In this document: one piece after another, positions 1-13,079 of the stretch
Layout: each line of letters starts with the position of its first letter
Position numbering within the stretch: the stretch's first letter is position 1
Source: Kingdonia uniflora
Taxonomy: Eukaryota > Streptophyta > Magnoliopsida > Ranunculales > Circaeasteraceae
Length of the DNA stretch: 64,000 nt
Assembly (NCBI GenBank): GCA_014058105.1
Contig: JACGCM010001948.1
Location: 744,001 to 808,000 of the forward strand
Direction: 5' to 3'
Translations under genes and position numbers: made by a program
The notes under the pieces: generated by a model
Told to the model about the DNA's origin: nothing
The model's input: the letters and a program-made list of their open reading frames with translations, nothing else
Databases searched by the model: none

Positions 1-1380
1 TCGCCTTGCTTGAGATGTGGGGCAGCTGGACACTAGTTTCACGATATCAAGACACCATGGGTGAATAGAGTCAAAGTACAGGCTAACCACATCACCACTA
101 ACATAACTTCTATCATTACAAAGTTAGCAGGGTCAGACTTCTGTGGCGACACTGATGCCAGCATGAATCAACAGACGAAGTAATCCATAACGATTCTCCA
201 GTAGTCATCTGATATCATATTTGAGAGAGCACTAGTAGTTTCTTTTCAAGTATAGACTTGATTTACTATTCCTTTTGTGGTCAGTATTTTTGATTTTGTT
301 TGGAACATATCATTTATATTTCAAAAAAGTGCTCGTGACATACATGAGATTTTTGATTTGTTCAAAATTGTGATTATTCAAATTTATTACTTGGGAAGTA
401 ATTAAATTCCATGTATGATAGTTGATATACTATATACACCCCGCCTATAGATCTATCTACTCATTGAGCATGATCGATAATCGGATTAGTGGCGACACAT
501 GTCTAAGAGACATTAGTACCACGCACTCGATCTTTTTGAAATATTAATATATTTCTTGTCTAACCTTGTGCATCGGGGATGACACAAATATCATTGGCAC
601 GGCCAATACTGAGTGCGTCACGCTATTACTCTCTAATAGTATAATGTAGGGTATTTAGTCTACTTTATAAATAAGTGCATCTAGCCAGATTTTACTGAGT
701 TTAGGGAGATACATGATAATACTTATCACGTAATGACTATCAAGGAAAATGACAGACAAGGTTCTGTGCATTTACTTCATGTCTAAAGGTTTGAACAAGC
801 TATTTGAACTATTTCCAATACACTCCTCAGGGCTCAGATAGTGAAGAGGATTATCAAGATTATATCTTAACTTTCCTTAAAAGCAGAAAAGATCTGAAGA
901 GTGTACGTGTAACGATTGCTTTCAAGGAAAGTCTATTATTTAATCCTAGTATGACCAAGGTAGATCTCCAGCCTTTGTTCAAAACGTATCCATGGACACA
1001 CATGTAGACCTTTCCATCTACATAGTAGCCCACTTGAATATTTATGGTCATAAAAGACGTATCTAGGAGATGGTCTTACGTTTGCCTACTCATAAAATCT
1101 AGGAATGCAACGTTAGGACAACTTCTCACTTAGATCATTTGATCGCAGCCTCATTTCTTGGATTAACCGATCAAAGTTGATCGATACAACTTGACGAGGG
1201 CTTGAGAGTTGGACTTACAGGCTTTTGATGATTATTTTACCGCTAAATGGGATTGATGATTGAGCATCGTGAGTACCTCATACTATACCCAACTCGGGAT
1301 TGACAGAGAACCTAATCAAGCAATTTGGGATAATTGCTAGGCTACTGTTATTACGATTACAACTTCTGGATAGTGTGTAG

Positions 1381-1767
1381 GATATGCATTCTTGCTCCCA
1401 CAGTATTGATTAGGGTTCGTCCCTTAGCAAATCATCAAATTATTTTTCCCAAAAGCGACTAGTAACTGGGTCAGAGCCTGGTATTGCCCATCGACTAACA
1501 TTTGGATGTTCCGTATAGGTCCCAATTGTACTATAATGTATGAATATGGGACCCTTAACGTTGACCTGGTATTATGTGGGTTATGATTCGCATTTATCAC
1601 TGGATATTAGGACCCACTGGCAATGTATATCCTACATGGTAGATAATTATCACTTTGATGAGACGATATTCCCAGCATTGGGGGGAGATATGACAGTCAA
1701 TGCTGAGGATGTTTCCAAGAGATCTTGGAAAATACCATCGTTGTCTCATCTAGATCTCTATGCATAA
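1381..1767 (+). pseudogene. copia pol remnant: integrase C-terminal part and linker to RT
   Basis: Contains the plant copia linker that follows the integrase core: a 'KMGP'-like motif, then 'WYYVGYDS', 'HFDETIFP' and 'LGGD', ending in 'SLSHLD'. These match the 'GIYVGYDSPS...DCHFDE..FP.LGG' region of Ty1/copia polyproteins. The segment 1,381-1,539 reads as the preceding integrase end after frame changes. The open part is 1,540-1,767 (75 codons). The homologous block of the inverted copy is at 63,702-63,959 and shares most of these residues. Confidence 0.75.
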
Positions 1768-2220
1768 GTTAGGTGGCAATAAGGTTCAACGGATTATAGA
1801 CCTCTAATAGGTCGTAAATGATTTGATAGACGCATTCATAAGTACTATTAAAGTACCGTAAGTGTAAGTACCTACAAGTAATACAACTACACAGCAGAAC
1901 GTTCTGGGGGAACTAGTACCGCAAACAAATCTGAGGCTCGTGCTTAGTACGAAGTACCGTTGGAAGAAAGTATTTTGAGCCGGGGAGCTGTAGAATAAGG
2001 GACAAATATAACTAATGGTGTAATCAGTTTATCAAGGATGGAACCACCCATTGACAATGTATTCATATTCGCTGTTGTGCTCATCATCAATAATGAAGAT
2101 TCATAACTACTTATTGTAAATGACTAAGTGTTATTGTACATTAACAAAAGTAGGTATCTAGAATCTAAGCGGAACTCAACTTATGCATAATGCAAAATAA
2201 TACCATTAAGCCTATAGGTT

Positions 2221-2790
2221 ATAAATGGGAAAGGTACGGAAACACGATTAACTCATAGAGATAATATGGTCAAAGCAAGACTAGTTGCCCAGGAAATCTT
2301 AAAGAGATCTGGTATCGATTCCAGTGTGACCTATTACCCGGTTATAGACGCTATAACATTTCAGTACTTATTAATCTGTCAAGTTGTCGATGACAAGCTA
2401 GATATGTGTCTGATATAAATACCGCATATCTATATGGGAAACTATATACGAATATTTACATGAAGCTACCTGGGAAGGTTTAAGCATCTGAAAGTAATTA
2501 AGCCCGATACACGAGGTGTGTACGTAATAAAATTGGAAAAGTTATTATTGGCATGAAGTAGTGGGCCCATGAGTCATAGTAAGTTGACTGAGTATTTAAA
2601 GGTCAGAGATTATGTAAATATTCTTATCTGTCCATGCGTTCTTATTCAGTTCATAGATATTAGCTTCACTCACCATAATAATATACTAAATGATTTGGAT
2701 ATTATTAGACCTCCGGGGGAGATCATGAGAGCTGCCGAATACCATGGGAAGGAATTCAAAATATAAGACCTTGGGAAATCAAGAGTGTCT
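2221..2790 (+). pseudogene. copia reverse transcriptase remnant
   Basis: After an AT-rich gap the sequence reads through the 'YKARLVAQGF...RPGIDYEETYSPV.DAITFRYL' region of copia RT, with a visible 'KARLVAQ'-like block near 2,272-2,295 and 'AITF.YL' near 2,350. Further on it has 'DV..AYLYG' and 'MKLPG'-like pieces. Several frame changes and stops are present and no YVDD box could be read confidently. It cannot encode an active enzyme. Confidence 0.6.
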
Positions 2791-3090
2791 CAATTTGTAG
2801 ATCGAAAATCTTGATATTGGCACTCGTACACCGAGCAATATATATCAGAAGAGTTATCTAACACTTCGATATGGATGTAGCATACGGTGCTAAGTCGTTT
2901 ATTGAACGTCCATCACATGGGTGTGGACAACGGCATCTTCCACCATCCTAATGGGGGAAGAAATTCCTAAGGCTATGGCGCCATAGCTAGGAGGTGTTTT
3001 GCTATAGTTAGTTGGGTATACTAGACCCAATGACTCATTTGCAATAAACTATTTAGATTGTCATAGTTTGGTTCATACCCAAAGGCACTG

Positions 3091-3706
3091 GAATGGGATC
3101 AAGCACATTCTGAGATATCTCATCAGCACAAAAGACTGGGGTCTGTTCTATCCACAACTTGGCAAATAGGAAATTATAGGATACGCTGAAGCAGGATATT
3201 TGTCAGATTCACATAAAGGCCGATCACAATTGGGTTGTGTTCTTGTATGAAGATACTACAATTTCATGGAGATCGGTGAAGCAGACAAAGGTTACTACAT
3301 CCTCGAACCACGTAGAGGTTCTTACACTACATGAAGCCGGCAGAGATTGGCCCTGGTTGCGTAGTTGCGGTCTATGTTCAACCACATTAACGAGAGTTAT
3401 AGTCTAAGTTCTATCCAAGATAAACCAACGATACTTAATGAAGACAATGCAGCTTGTATCATTCAAGTCATGGGCGGATTTATTAAAGGTGACAAAACAA
3501 AGCATATTTCACCAAAGTTCTTCCACATACACGAGTTGCAGAATACAAATGAGATCAATGTTGTTTTAGTCTATTTAGAAGATAACCTGGCTGATCTATT
3601 CACGAAGGCTCTTGCATATCCTATGTTCAAGATATTGGTTCATGGAATCGGCATGCAAAGTTTAGAAGATTTATTATCTCAGGGAGATCAACATCTGGGG
3701 GAATAG
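3091..3706 (+). pseudogene. copia RNase H remnant, C-terminal end of pol
   Basis: The 3' end of pol. A 113-codon open stretch (3,365-3,706) contains 'ILNEDNAACI', 'GDKTKHISPKFF', 'HELQ' and 'DNLADLFTKAL', all standard for the copia RNase H C-terminus. Upstream, in broken frames, are the 'GLFY...GYA.AGYLSD' and 'ISWRS.KQ' motifs of the same domain. The inverted copy at 61,743-62,330 has the same residues, so both derive from one family. Confidence 0.8.
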
Positions 3707-3939
3707 TCCCATCCTGACGTGGACGCATGCATGTTGTACTTTTTTCCTGATAACACAATTTTTATCCTAGGAGGTTTTACTGGCTGGAGGTTTTGATAAG
3801 GCAACGCATACGCGTCCATAATCTATACAGGGAATGGGATTGTATTCTTTCCCTGCATAGCTTTTTGCCCAAGAGGGTTTTGCTAAGCAGATGTTTTAAT
3901 GAGGCAAGTCGTCATAGTATGGAATACCCCAAGGTAGAG

Positions 3940-4205
3940 TGTTAGAAGTTGGGTCCAAGCCCAAGCTAGGAACCCAACAGGGTTGGGGTGTCCTATACAA
4001 ACTTCTAACAAGCCCATATGCCAGACATGGTTATGGAGAGAGTTTGAGTAGATTAGGTAACTTATGTTGTAGGTTATTATATATATATATGTATTATGTA
4101 CAAAGAACAAGATGATGAATCAATAAGAAATCTCACTTTCTCTCTCTCCTTTTGTTCATACAATATAGTACTATTATATTGCTCTAGATTGATTATCTCT
4201 CAACA
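3940..4205 (+). repeat. 3' LTR of the copia element
   Basis: Begins TGTTAGAAG directly after a degraded purine tract (ccaaggtagag) and ends CTCTCAACA, giving TGTTA...CAACA termini, 266 bp. This is the usual position and form of a plant copia LTR. The boundary is by motif only, because the matching 5' LTR lies outside the window. Confidence 0.65.
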
Positions 4206-6110
4206 TAAAGTTACTAAACTAATGTTTTTGGATTTTTGTTTTAGAAAATAGAACACTAAAAATAAGAAATTTAATATAAACTAATATATTTTTATTTTCT
4301 TAGGAAACTAGAAAACTAAATTAGGAGCTAATAAAAATAATTTAGTTAAAACTAGGAAAACTAATGAGTTACTTAAAAAATAAGACTAAACTAGTTTAGT
4401 AAGAAGAAAACGCAATTTGAAACTACTTTAAATTTTAGTTTGAAATTGGTAACGGTGCCATTTTGCTAACCGGCAAAAATAGTTCTTTGTAGAAAAGGGT
4501 ATAAAATTATGGATTTTCATCATCTATTATAACCAAACAAAAACTTGTTTCCAATCTTGTGTTCTCTAATAAAAATACTTGAACTAAAAAAATAGTTAAA
4601 CTTAAAATATAAGAAATATAACTAAATTTTGGGATTTGCCGTATTTATAGAAACTAGGGATTAAATTTCCGCACCATAAAACATATCAACATAAATAATT
4701 AAGTAGTAGATTTCTCAATTTAAGATGAATATTTTTAACGACTTTACTTCAAATTGATCTCCTATTATCTGGATGTACTAAGCAAAACATACTATGTGAA
4801 TAAGAACATGCATTGAAAATATGAACTATTAAAGCATTGCTAAATATAATTTGTAAATCAACGTAATATTCTAAAACAACTTAGCATTAATGATTTGAGT
4901 AAATGAAATTAACTGTATTATTCATAGTTCCATAAAGCTTATTATATATCTTCAATTAAGGTGATCATAGAATAATAATACATAAACTACAACTAATATA
5001 GAGAGGAGACCATATAATTAAGCATAATAGGGAGAAATTCTATTACAACATCATTATATGTCAAACATGGATTAATGGCGGTTCCATCCTCACCCTAGTA
5101 AGAGATATAGCTACTCATGCTCTTAATATTAAAGTAAGATAAAAAGAAAAAGAATAAGGACATGACGAGAATAATTAACTTAAGACTTTTATTCAATAAT
5201 AAAGAGCTTAGAACCAAAGATTTTTTTTAATCTTTCAATTTTTCAAGCTCTTTTCTTACAAAATCCGTTGTCTCTCTAAGGCGTTGTATGTAGAGAGAGG
5301 CATAGGACTATTATTTATAGACTATAAGAATCCTAAAACCTATATTTAATTGGAAAGTCCAAAAATTGCTAGTTACAACCGATTTTCTAATTTTATTCCC
5401 AAAAATATATGTTCCATAAAATTATGAAAAAATTCAGTAAAATATATCAATGAATTTCCTAAATAATCACAAAGTTTAAGCCTAATCGGAATTTTCTAAG
5501 TTGGTTTGCTTCTCAATTTTCGTCAGCTACTATTTTGGGTTGAAAATTGTTTTTCTTGATTTGGAAATTTATTCTCCTCTTTTGCACCAAGTTACTTCTA
5601 ATTCCTTGGAGCATCTCCATCAATAACTCTTGTAAATAGCTTGAAGACTTGTATTTAGAATAAGATCTCTAATAGTACTCTAAAATTCGGTTATTTCTTG
5701 CAAATTGCACATTTATTCTTGTATAACCTAAAAATCATAAAATAATCATATACAATTTATTTATTAATAAAAATGAGGTTTAAGAAGCTTTAAATAGAAG
5801 GTTTGGAATGGTCATTTTACATGCCCATCAGTGCACCATAATCACTTGAGTTTAGAGGGTAAAACATTGGGTGTCGACAATGAACTACATAACATAGTTC
5901 TAAACATTATATCGCAATAGTTATTATTTAACTAAAAAAATAAAGCTTAAGCGGCGCATAGGGGAAAAATAAAAGGAAGTACGAAGAACATAATATGTAC
6001 TACATAAGGGAACATTAGAAATAAATGAAAATGATACTTGATTTATTTATATGGAAAACATGGTATTGTAAATTTATATGAATTAACATGTAACTCTAGA
6101 TTTATTTGAA
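4206..6110. other. AT-rich non-coding stretch with a possible old LTR
   Basis: No open frame worth reporting. Between roughly 5,050 and 5,879 the minus strand resembles an LTR: it would begin with TGTCGACACCC at about 5,879 and has a TATA-like 'ttatagac' run inside. No partner LTR or target duplication was found, so this is only a suggestion. Confidence 0.3.
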
Positions 6111-6153
6111 TAGATATTAATAGAAGTAAAATAAGTTAGTACGTAGTCCTAGT

Positions 6154-6441
6154 CTACCAGTTATTTGCTCGTAAAAACCATTTGTGGACACATTCGGTGT
6201 GGAACTCGTGGCAACAAGGCATTTGGTTAAGCATGTCATGGTTTGCATAGAAGGACACATTTTTAAGTATTTGGGGTCTATCATATAAATATTTATATTG
6301 TTCCAGATGTTGAATAGATTCAAATGTTAGAGGTTGCATCTTGTGGTGGAATATGCGCAAACCATACTCAGTATATGTATGATGAATATCAACCTCCATA
6401 TTAATCGTCACGCAAGACCTTTTCCTATGTAAGGGGTCCAA
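6154..6441 (-). pseudogene. RING-H2 zinc-finger fragment
   Basis: A 95-codon minus-strand frame ends in 'MPCCHEFHTECVHKWFLRANNW', matching the central half of a RING-H2 finger (C-x-H-x2-H-x2-C followed by a Trp). The frame stops exactly where the last Cys pair (CPxC) should come, and no first Cys pair can be seen upstream in this frame. It therefore lacks at least two of the four metal-ligand pairs. Most likely an old gene fragment of a RING-type E3 ubiquitin ligase; an exon of a spliced gene is less likely. Confidence 0.45.
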
Positions 6442-6659
6442 TGTATTTTCTTTAAGAAATGCTAGAAACTAATCATAATTATCGTTCAAAAAATCTTCCC
6501 CAATTTGAATACCTTGATCATCCTGGCAAACGGACCTCAAGTATTTGATGGTTTTGCTGCGACCGTAGTTGTCAAATAGGTGCCATAATGATATTTTGAT
6601 GACTTTGATGTAAACAGAATAAGTTGTTGTGTTTAGAACATTAAGTCACGAAGTTAATC

Positions 6660-7720
6660 GTATCACAAGTCAAAGCCGTAGTCAAATCTTGGAGGTATAT
6701 ATCGACGATATGATCTGTAAAAGATTAAAACGAGAGGATCATTGCAGTAATCTACAAACCATTTTTGACATCCTTCGTGCTTACTGAATGAAACTAAACC
6801 CAAAAAATGTTAATTTGGTGCTGCATCTTGGAAGTTTTGAGGACATCTGGTTAGTAAGAGGGGCATAGAATAGACCTAGCACAAATCAAAGCACTCATAG
6901 AAATGCCATTACCACGAACCAAAAAAAAATGTATAAAAACTTGTTGGCAAGATTGCAGCTCTTCACAGCTTTATCTCAAAGTCATTTGATCGATGCAAAA
7001 TCCTTTACCTCCTTCTTCGTGGGAATCCAGATCCAACGGCCAAGAAGTAATCTAAAGATATAATTTGGGCCCCAGACTGTGAATTGGTTTCCAAGATTTT
7101 AAAAGATACTTGGGGCATCCTCCCATAATGAGTACCCCTGTTGATGGCAAAGTATTGACGATGTACCTATCGACAATAAAAGACTCAATCAGTTTTGTTC
7201 TCATTCGAGAAGACAGAGGAGTGAAAAAACTAATCTACTTTATTAGTAAAGCGCTCATGCCTGCAAAAAAATATATATATATACAACAACCGAAAAGCAG
7301 TTGCTAGCTTTGGTTTTCAGTTCTCAAATTTTTTGACCATATTTCCAAACACACCTAATCAAAGTCATCACCAAATTCCCCCTTAAACTAGTACTTTCCA
7401 AAAATTAAAAGTCCTGAAGAGTACAATAATGGTCTATTTTCCTAGGCGAATATGATGTCTCCTTTGAACCACAAATCTTAATCAAAAGACAAATAGTCAC
7501 CGATTTCCTGGCAGACTTTCCCGTCGAAGACCTTGAATGGGAATAACTCAAAAAAATACTCGTCGATGACTCAATTGCAGAACCAGACGCTTGGTCCAAG
7601 AGTATAGGATGGAGACTCCTTATAGGCGAATCTGTGGGACCGAGAGGATCGGGGATTGGCATAGTTTTTGTTACACCATCCAATCACTGAATTGAAAAAG
7701 TCATCAAACTCAAATTCTAT
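6660..7720 (+). pseudogene. Tat-type gypsy RT and first RNase H remnants
   Basis: The RT active-site box 'VYIDDM' is at about 6,693-6,710, followed by thumb residues around 'LKREDHCSNL' and 'GHLVS.RG'. The first RNase H begins near 7,110 with 'STPVDGKVL', 'FVLIREDRGV' and 'YFISKAL', typical of Tat elements. It continues in a broken frame to 'VTDFLADFP' near 7,495-7,520. Stops and frameshifts separate these blocks. Confidence 0.7.
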
Positions 7721-7735
7721 GCGACAAACAATGAA

Positions 7736-8689
7736 ATGGAGTACGAAGCTATCCTACATGGCCTCGAACTCGCATTAGTATTCAGGGCAGAAGAAATAGC
7801 TGCCTATGTGGATTCTTTACCAGTGGTCAACCACTACAACAAGACATTCAAAACATCCGAAAAAATGGTTGACTACGTTGTGCTAGTCAAAGAAAAAATG
7901 AATAAATTCAAGGCAGCAACAATTTCTTATCTTCCCAAAGCCGAAAACTGCCATGCTGATGCACTAGCATACATCGCTACAATGTTGGAAGACATTGAGG
8001 AGAAAACCTTAGAAATAGAGGTACTCGAACATTCTAGTCTCTATACAAGCTATTCCATGCAAATACAGGTTACCAAAGATAAAGATCCCGACTATTGGAG
8101 AAAGCCATTTCTTATATACTTTAACTCTAACATCCTCCCAGACAACAAAGAAATAGCTCATTCCCTGTTAGTAAAATGTTCACAGTTTAAAGTTCAGGTT
8201 GGAATACTATACAGAATCACTGGGAGAGAACCACTCATCGAATGTATTTCACAACAAGAAGCCCACATCAAAATCAAGGAGCTTCATGAAGGAATCTGTA
8301 CTACACACGTCTCAGGTCGATCACTGGCACAAAAAGCATTCACACAAGGATTATACTGGCCAAAGATGAGGCAAGATTGTGAAGGCTTTGTACAAAAATG
8401 CTATAAGTGCCAAATCCGCGCTCAAGACATGAATAGCCCAGCCCTTGATTTACATGTCAGTAATGTCCTATGGACATTCAAAAGATGGGTAATCGACATC
8501 ATTGGTCCATTCTGCCCAGCATTGGGCAACAATAAGTTTATTCTTGTAGCCATAGACTTCTTTACCAAATGGGTCAAAGCCGTACCACTTTGCCACACCG
8601 ATGAAAACAAAGTAATTAAGTTCCTCTGGGAATACATCATCACTCGATTTGGCTGTCTGCAAATGATACGATCCGATAATGACAAATAA
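7736..8689 (+). pseudogene. Tat-type gypsy second RNase H and integrase N-terminal half (open segment)
   Basis: The longest open stretch of the element, 317 codons. It opens with 'MEYEAILHGLELAL' of the archaeal-like RNase H, whose preceding 'GIGIVFVTP' lies upstream across a stop. A linker follows, then the integrase HHCC finger (His pair in 'HEGICTTH', Cys pair in 'KCYKC'). The integrase core starts with 'RWVIDIIGPF' (first Asp) and 'AIDFFTKW', and reaches 'RSDND' (second Asp) before the stop at 8,687. That stop replaces a Gln codon. The core resumes after it. Confidence 0.75.
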
Positions 8690-9335
8690 TTTATCAGTAG
8701 AAAAGTCCTCAAGTTTCTCCACAAATACAAAATCCAACTGACAACTTCGGCACCTTAGTATCCATAAGGCAATGGCCAAGTAGAAGTTATAAACAAAAAC
8801 ATCAAGTCAAGGCTACGCAAGCGCCTCGATAAAAATAAAGGAAGAAGGGTAGAAGAGCTCATAACCATTTTGTGGGCATACCGAATAACTCCTCGAACAT
8901 CTACAGGCTGCACATCATTTTATGATGGCATTTAGCTTCGAAGATGCCATTCCTTCAGACCTCGATCTCCCAACCGTAAAAAGAAATGTCACAGATGAAG
9001 AAAATGAACTTGGACTTCTATGTAATCTCAATTGGATCGAAGAAACTCTAGATTAAGCAATCGCAGACTTGGGACGATACCACGACACTCTACAAAAAGC
9101 TTACAACAAGAAAGTAAGAATACGAGGATTTGACATAAGCGACCTTGTACTTTGAAGAATTCAAGATAGTCTTCGACCTAAAAACTTTGGCAAATTATCA
9201 TAATAGTGGGAAGGACCTTATATCATCAGCGACAGGACTGAAAATGGTACCTACTGGTTTATGACTGAAAATAAAGTACAACTCGAGTTCCCATGGAACA
9301 CAGCCCATCTGAAAATGTTCTACCGATAGAAGTTG
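8690..9335 (+). pseudogene. Tat-type gypsy integrase C-terminal half
   Basis: Continues the same frame after the stop at 8,687: 'FISRKVLKFL', then 'YP*GNGQVEV', where Gln is again a stop (about 8,760-8,770). The catalytic third acidic residue is expected in this region. Later 'DAIPSDLDLP', 'YHDTLQKAYNKKV' and 'WEGPYIISD' mark the integrase C-terminus. At least five stops. Confidence 0.65.
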
Positions 9336-9969
9336 TAATTATTTTTTACTATCCAATAAAAGATTTTTTTTCCCCCACATCATTACATTATTTGTCCCAC
9401 ATACTCTCTATCGATAAAAACTTATAAGTATTTATCCCAATGAGGTCTCATATCTTCGACAAACAAGTATCCAATTACAGGACACACTGTTTGCCAATCG
9501 TTACTACTTTGAAAATTGTATAACCTACTTGTCTTTTCAATCAATCCAGATATCCAATCGAGAAAAAACATTTGGCAACATTTCCCAAACAATAAGGCCA
9601 TCACATGGCAATCCTATCTATCTCTACAGATCAAATTGCAAGAAGAACAGATCTAACACACATCTACAAGATAGTATGTCAAACTATCAATCATATCGAA
9701 TCAAACACTTAACATATTTTCCTAAAAATCCTATATGCCACTATCAATTACTTAACAATATATCAACTATCAATATTTCCTTCGATAACGATTATTTCAA
9801 AATAGTAAGCTTATCATTCAAAACAAAAATAATCTTCGGTCCCATTAACCACTTGTAAAAAAGTATAAATTAAACAAATTACTTTATAAACTTTCCTACT
9901 CTTCTGGGGAAGGAGGTGCCTGAACATCCTTTACAGGTACACCAGAAGTAAGGTCATTCAACACTTCTT

Positions 9970-12900
9970 CTAGAATAGTACCTTCGGGTAAAGCAGGCAC
10001 AAGTAACAGCCAATCCTTTGTATCAGAATCAGAAAAAAAATCACCCCAGCAGTAACAACCAATCCTTTGTAAAAATTCTTTATCTCATGCATCTTATGAA
10101 ATTCCCTAAAGAAATTGGCCTTCATACACTTGAGAGAGTCAATATTGATTCGATCAGCTTCTATTTTAACTTCGTCAAGGACCTTGGAATGCTCCACCAC
10201 CATCGACTTCTTTCCTCTTCTCTATCTCCCATGCCTTCTTTGCCTCGTGAATGGCCACCTCCTTTGTCTTCGTAGCTCCCAACTTCAGTTTTGCCTCAAA
10301 GCTTTCTTTCTCCTGGACTAGCTCATCCTTTTCCTTAATAAGCTCATTCTCGATATTTTTGTAGGCGAGGAGTTGATTTGCCAAAGTCGCAGAACCAAGT
10401 AGACAAGGCTTCCCTTTAACCAACAACTTTTTGATATGCATAATAGTCATAATGTGAGTTCTCGAATGAGGGAGTAAGTTATTTAGTCGAAGCAAAGCAA
10501 GTAAAATTTTAACCTTATTCATTATTTTATGCCCTTCGATGAATAAGGTTGGCAAACTCTCTGCGTCATCTAAGTAGTCAGGCAACTCTTCCTCAAGAGT
10601 TGTTGCCCTAGCGGCATAGGACTCAATGGTCCGTTGAGCCTCAGCATCAGAATCTTCAAGGTTCTTAACAACCTTGGCCTTCCCCTTGCTGGGAGAGCTT
10701 TTCTTCCAAGCAGCAACCTTCTGAGGCACCGCAATAGTGGCCTTCAGGGCACTAAGAAGCCTGATTTGACTGCCCTAGTCCTCTGTTTAACCACCCTCTT
10801 CGATGGTTATGCAAAAAGAGCAGGTGGGTTGGCTGCTATCTTTCTCTTCTTCCTGAAGAACCCACTAAACAGAGCCTTACTCTCCACCGCAGCGGAATCA
10901 GTGGTATACCCATTGACAACTAGATTCTCCAGTGGGATACTAGTATCAACAACCCGTTTGTTCTTCATTGACATCTTTCCATCGAAAAAAGGGATATCCG
11001 ATCCTTTGGTTTGAGATCTTTTAATACCAGCCTCTTGGAACAGACCTTCGACATTCTCTTGAAGAGTAACCAGAGAGTCAAGTTAACCGTAATAGTTGGT
11101 CTTTATATCATAAAACTTCTCCTAGATCTTTGAATTTTTATCGACCACCTTCAGAGTTGCACGAAGACAAAACAAAAAACAATTAACACAAGCTCAAAAC
11201 AGCAAGCAAGTTAAAAATTTGACAAACATGTTACCTAGAGACACACCTAGATGGAAGAAATTCCTTTTTAGAGGCTCCCCTAGATCTTTCTGGTCAAATT
11301 CATAATTTCCAGACACAAGGAGACAATCGGCAAAGTATTTTCCCCCTGTAGACACCATCTCATAAAATAGAGGCCTCTTTAGAAACCTCTCCAAGTACCT
11401 ATAACCCACTTTCTGCAGATTCTGTTTAAGTGTGTAGCACACACAGAGATCGTCAACCCTATCAGCTATTCCCCCTTCTCCCTCAACTGACCGTTTATCA
11501 CCCCCACAACCTTAAAAAGATTGTACACGTTCGGATTGAACTGCCCATGAGCAACATCAAAGAAATTCAAAATTTTCTTCTAATCAGCTCGAAGGGAAAG
11601 CTTTAACACTTTCATAATATGTTCTCGATGCACAAGTATACCATTCAGTGGGACATCTTGATCATTCATTTTCTAATGGTACACCTCCAACCTAATGTCT
11701 TCGGGGATATCATACTTCAACTTGAAGTTCAGTCTCTCATTGGTTTCTGGTGACTCCCCATTGCGCTCCATATCTTCATCTTCTACAACTTCTGCCTCCT
11801 TTCATTCCCTACTCCCATAAGTATACCCTTCTCAATTACTTGCCTATGGCTCATGATCCAAATCGGTGTTTGTCCTCTCCCCATTCGAAACCTCGATGGG
11901 TTACGCCACCAAGTTACACTGATTCATATTGGCAACTTCTACACTATTTTCCCCCACCCTATACCTACCACCCAATTCTTGGAGACACGTGGTTGCATCA
12001 ATCACTAATGATCATGTTTCCCTCTCTATCCACATCGTGACAGTTAACATTTTGGATTGGTTCAACCATTTTTTAACCTGAAAATCATTTCCCTTTTTTA
12101 CGTTAGTTAAGTATCATACCTTATACATTATTCTATATTCATATGATAACATAAATTCGGTTGACGAATATTACTCTCCAACCATTCATCTTATCTGTAA
12201 CTATCATTCCTTCGACATCATTACATCAGTTATCGATACAACTTTCTTATTAATTTGGTTAAGTTATAACATCGATATCTTATATTTTTGAGAACTCGTT
12301 ACTTTTTATACTAATTTTTATCGAAGTTTATACAAGATTCAAAAAGCTTCTCGAAGATGTTTCATCTGCCATCTTGATTCCTGCCAAAAAAAGCCAAATC
12401 CAAAAAATTTGATTTTACGTCATCTCCAGCGCAAAATCTAGCACCAATCAGAAGGAAATCAAGAACACATAATTTTCGCAACTCCTACGACTCCCGCGAC
12501 ACATTTGTTACCGAAAATAACCCCGAATCCCACCGTAACACCAACGGTGTCGAATCTCTTCCTCTTTCCACCTCACCCCAAATCAACAACAACACCAACA
12601 TCCAAATCACCTCACTATCACCAATGATCCCTCCAATATCAACAAAACATCCCATTTACTCTCCAAACCACCATAATGACAACAAAACCCTAACATTGAT
12701 TTCAGTCAAAAGTTTCCCATCATAATCATCCTTACTCAAATTACTTTAACCAACTCGTTTGTATACATCAAAACTACTACGGGTTTGTGCGAAATCATCA
12801 TTACAAGCAATTACAAGCACATCAAAATTTAAAAATAGATGAACTAACCTTGCTGACGAACAGCTTGCAAGTCTCTCTCCTTGGCAAGTTTAGCCCTCTT

Positions 12901-13041
12901 GATTAACATAACAATCTCCTCAGTACCAATATTGGACAAAGAAATAAGAGAGGAACCAAATAAATCAGAGCTCAAAGAAATTTTTTTAGAATCAGTGGAG
13001 TATGAACAGTCACCAACCACGGAGGTATTTAGGCCTAACAC
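9970..13041 (-). pseudogene. Antisense multi-part ORF region, coiled-coil protein, transposon-associated
   Basis: Minus-strand pieces that look like exons of one old gene. 12,844-13,041 (65 codons) ends at a donor-like AAG|GTTAGT. About 11,194-11,640 encodes '[17 protein letters not shown]', '[17 protein letters not shown]' and '[11 protein letters not shown]', in two frames. 10,175-10,729 is a 184-codon, Lys/Glu-rich stretch with heptad-like spacing ('ENELIKEKDELVQEKESF'). The style resembles the 'putative gypsy-type transposon' proteins of plants (PF04195-like N-terminal part plus coiled coil). Some Tat-branch elements carry an antisense ORF between pol and the 3' LTR, and the position here fits that. 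Family assignment is tentative. Confidence 0.45.
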
Positions 13042-13079
13042 GACTGTTCATCAAACCCCTCTGAGTCCATTCGATTAGC

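Larger units (their letters stand above)
1..4205 (+). mobile_element. Degenerate Ty1/copia retrotransposon, 5' part outside the window
   Basis: Decayed copia element read on the + strand. The order of remnants is integrase tail (about 1,380-1,770), reverse transcriptase (about 2,220-2,790), RNase H (about 3,090-3,706), a 3' non-coding stretch, a degenerate polypurine tract just before 3,940, and an LTR ending at 4,205. No part has a long open frame; stops and frameshifts are frequent. The first 1.3 kb is too decayed to assign safely, although gag/protease would be expected there. A second copy of the same family lies inverted at the other end of the window (61,560-64,000). Confidence 0.8.
6560..9335 (+). 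mobile_element. Ty3/gypsy element of the Tat type, truncated and decayed
   Basis: Order RT - RNase H - second (archaeal-like) RNase H - integrase, which is characteristic of the Tat/Ogre branch of plant gypsy elements. The 5' LTR, gag and protease are missing. pol ends near 9,330 with 'NTAHLKMFYR'-like residues. Many stops sit where CAA or CAG (Gln) is expected. An antisense ORF region follows (9,970-13,041), as in some elements of this branch; the 3' LTR was not located with confidence. Confidence 0.75.

Noticed and set aside
8422..8779. Minus-strand ORFs of about 100 codons
   Set aside because: They overlap the integrase core on the + strand and have no recognisable motif; shadows of the real frame.
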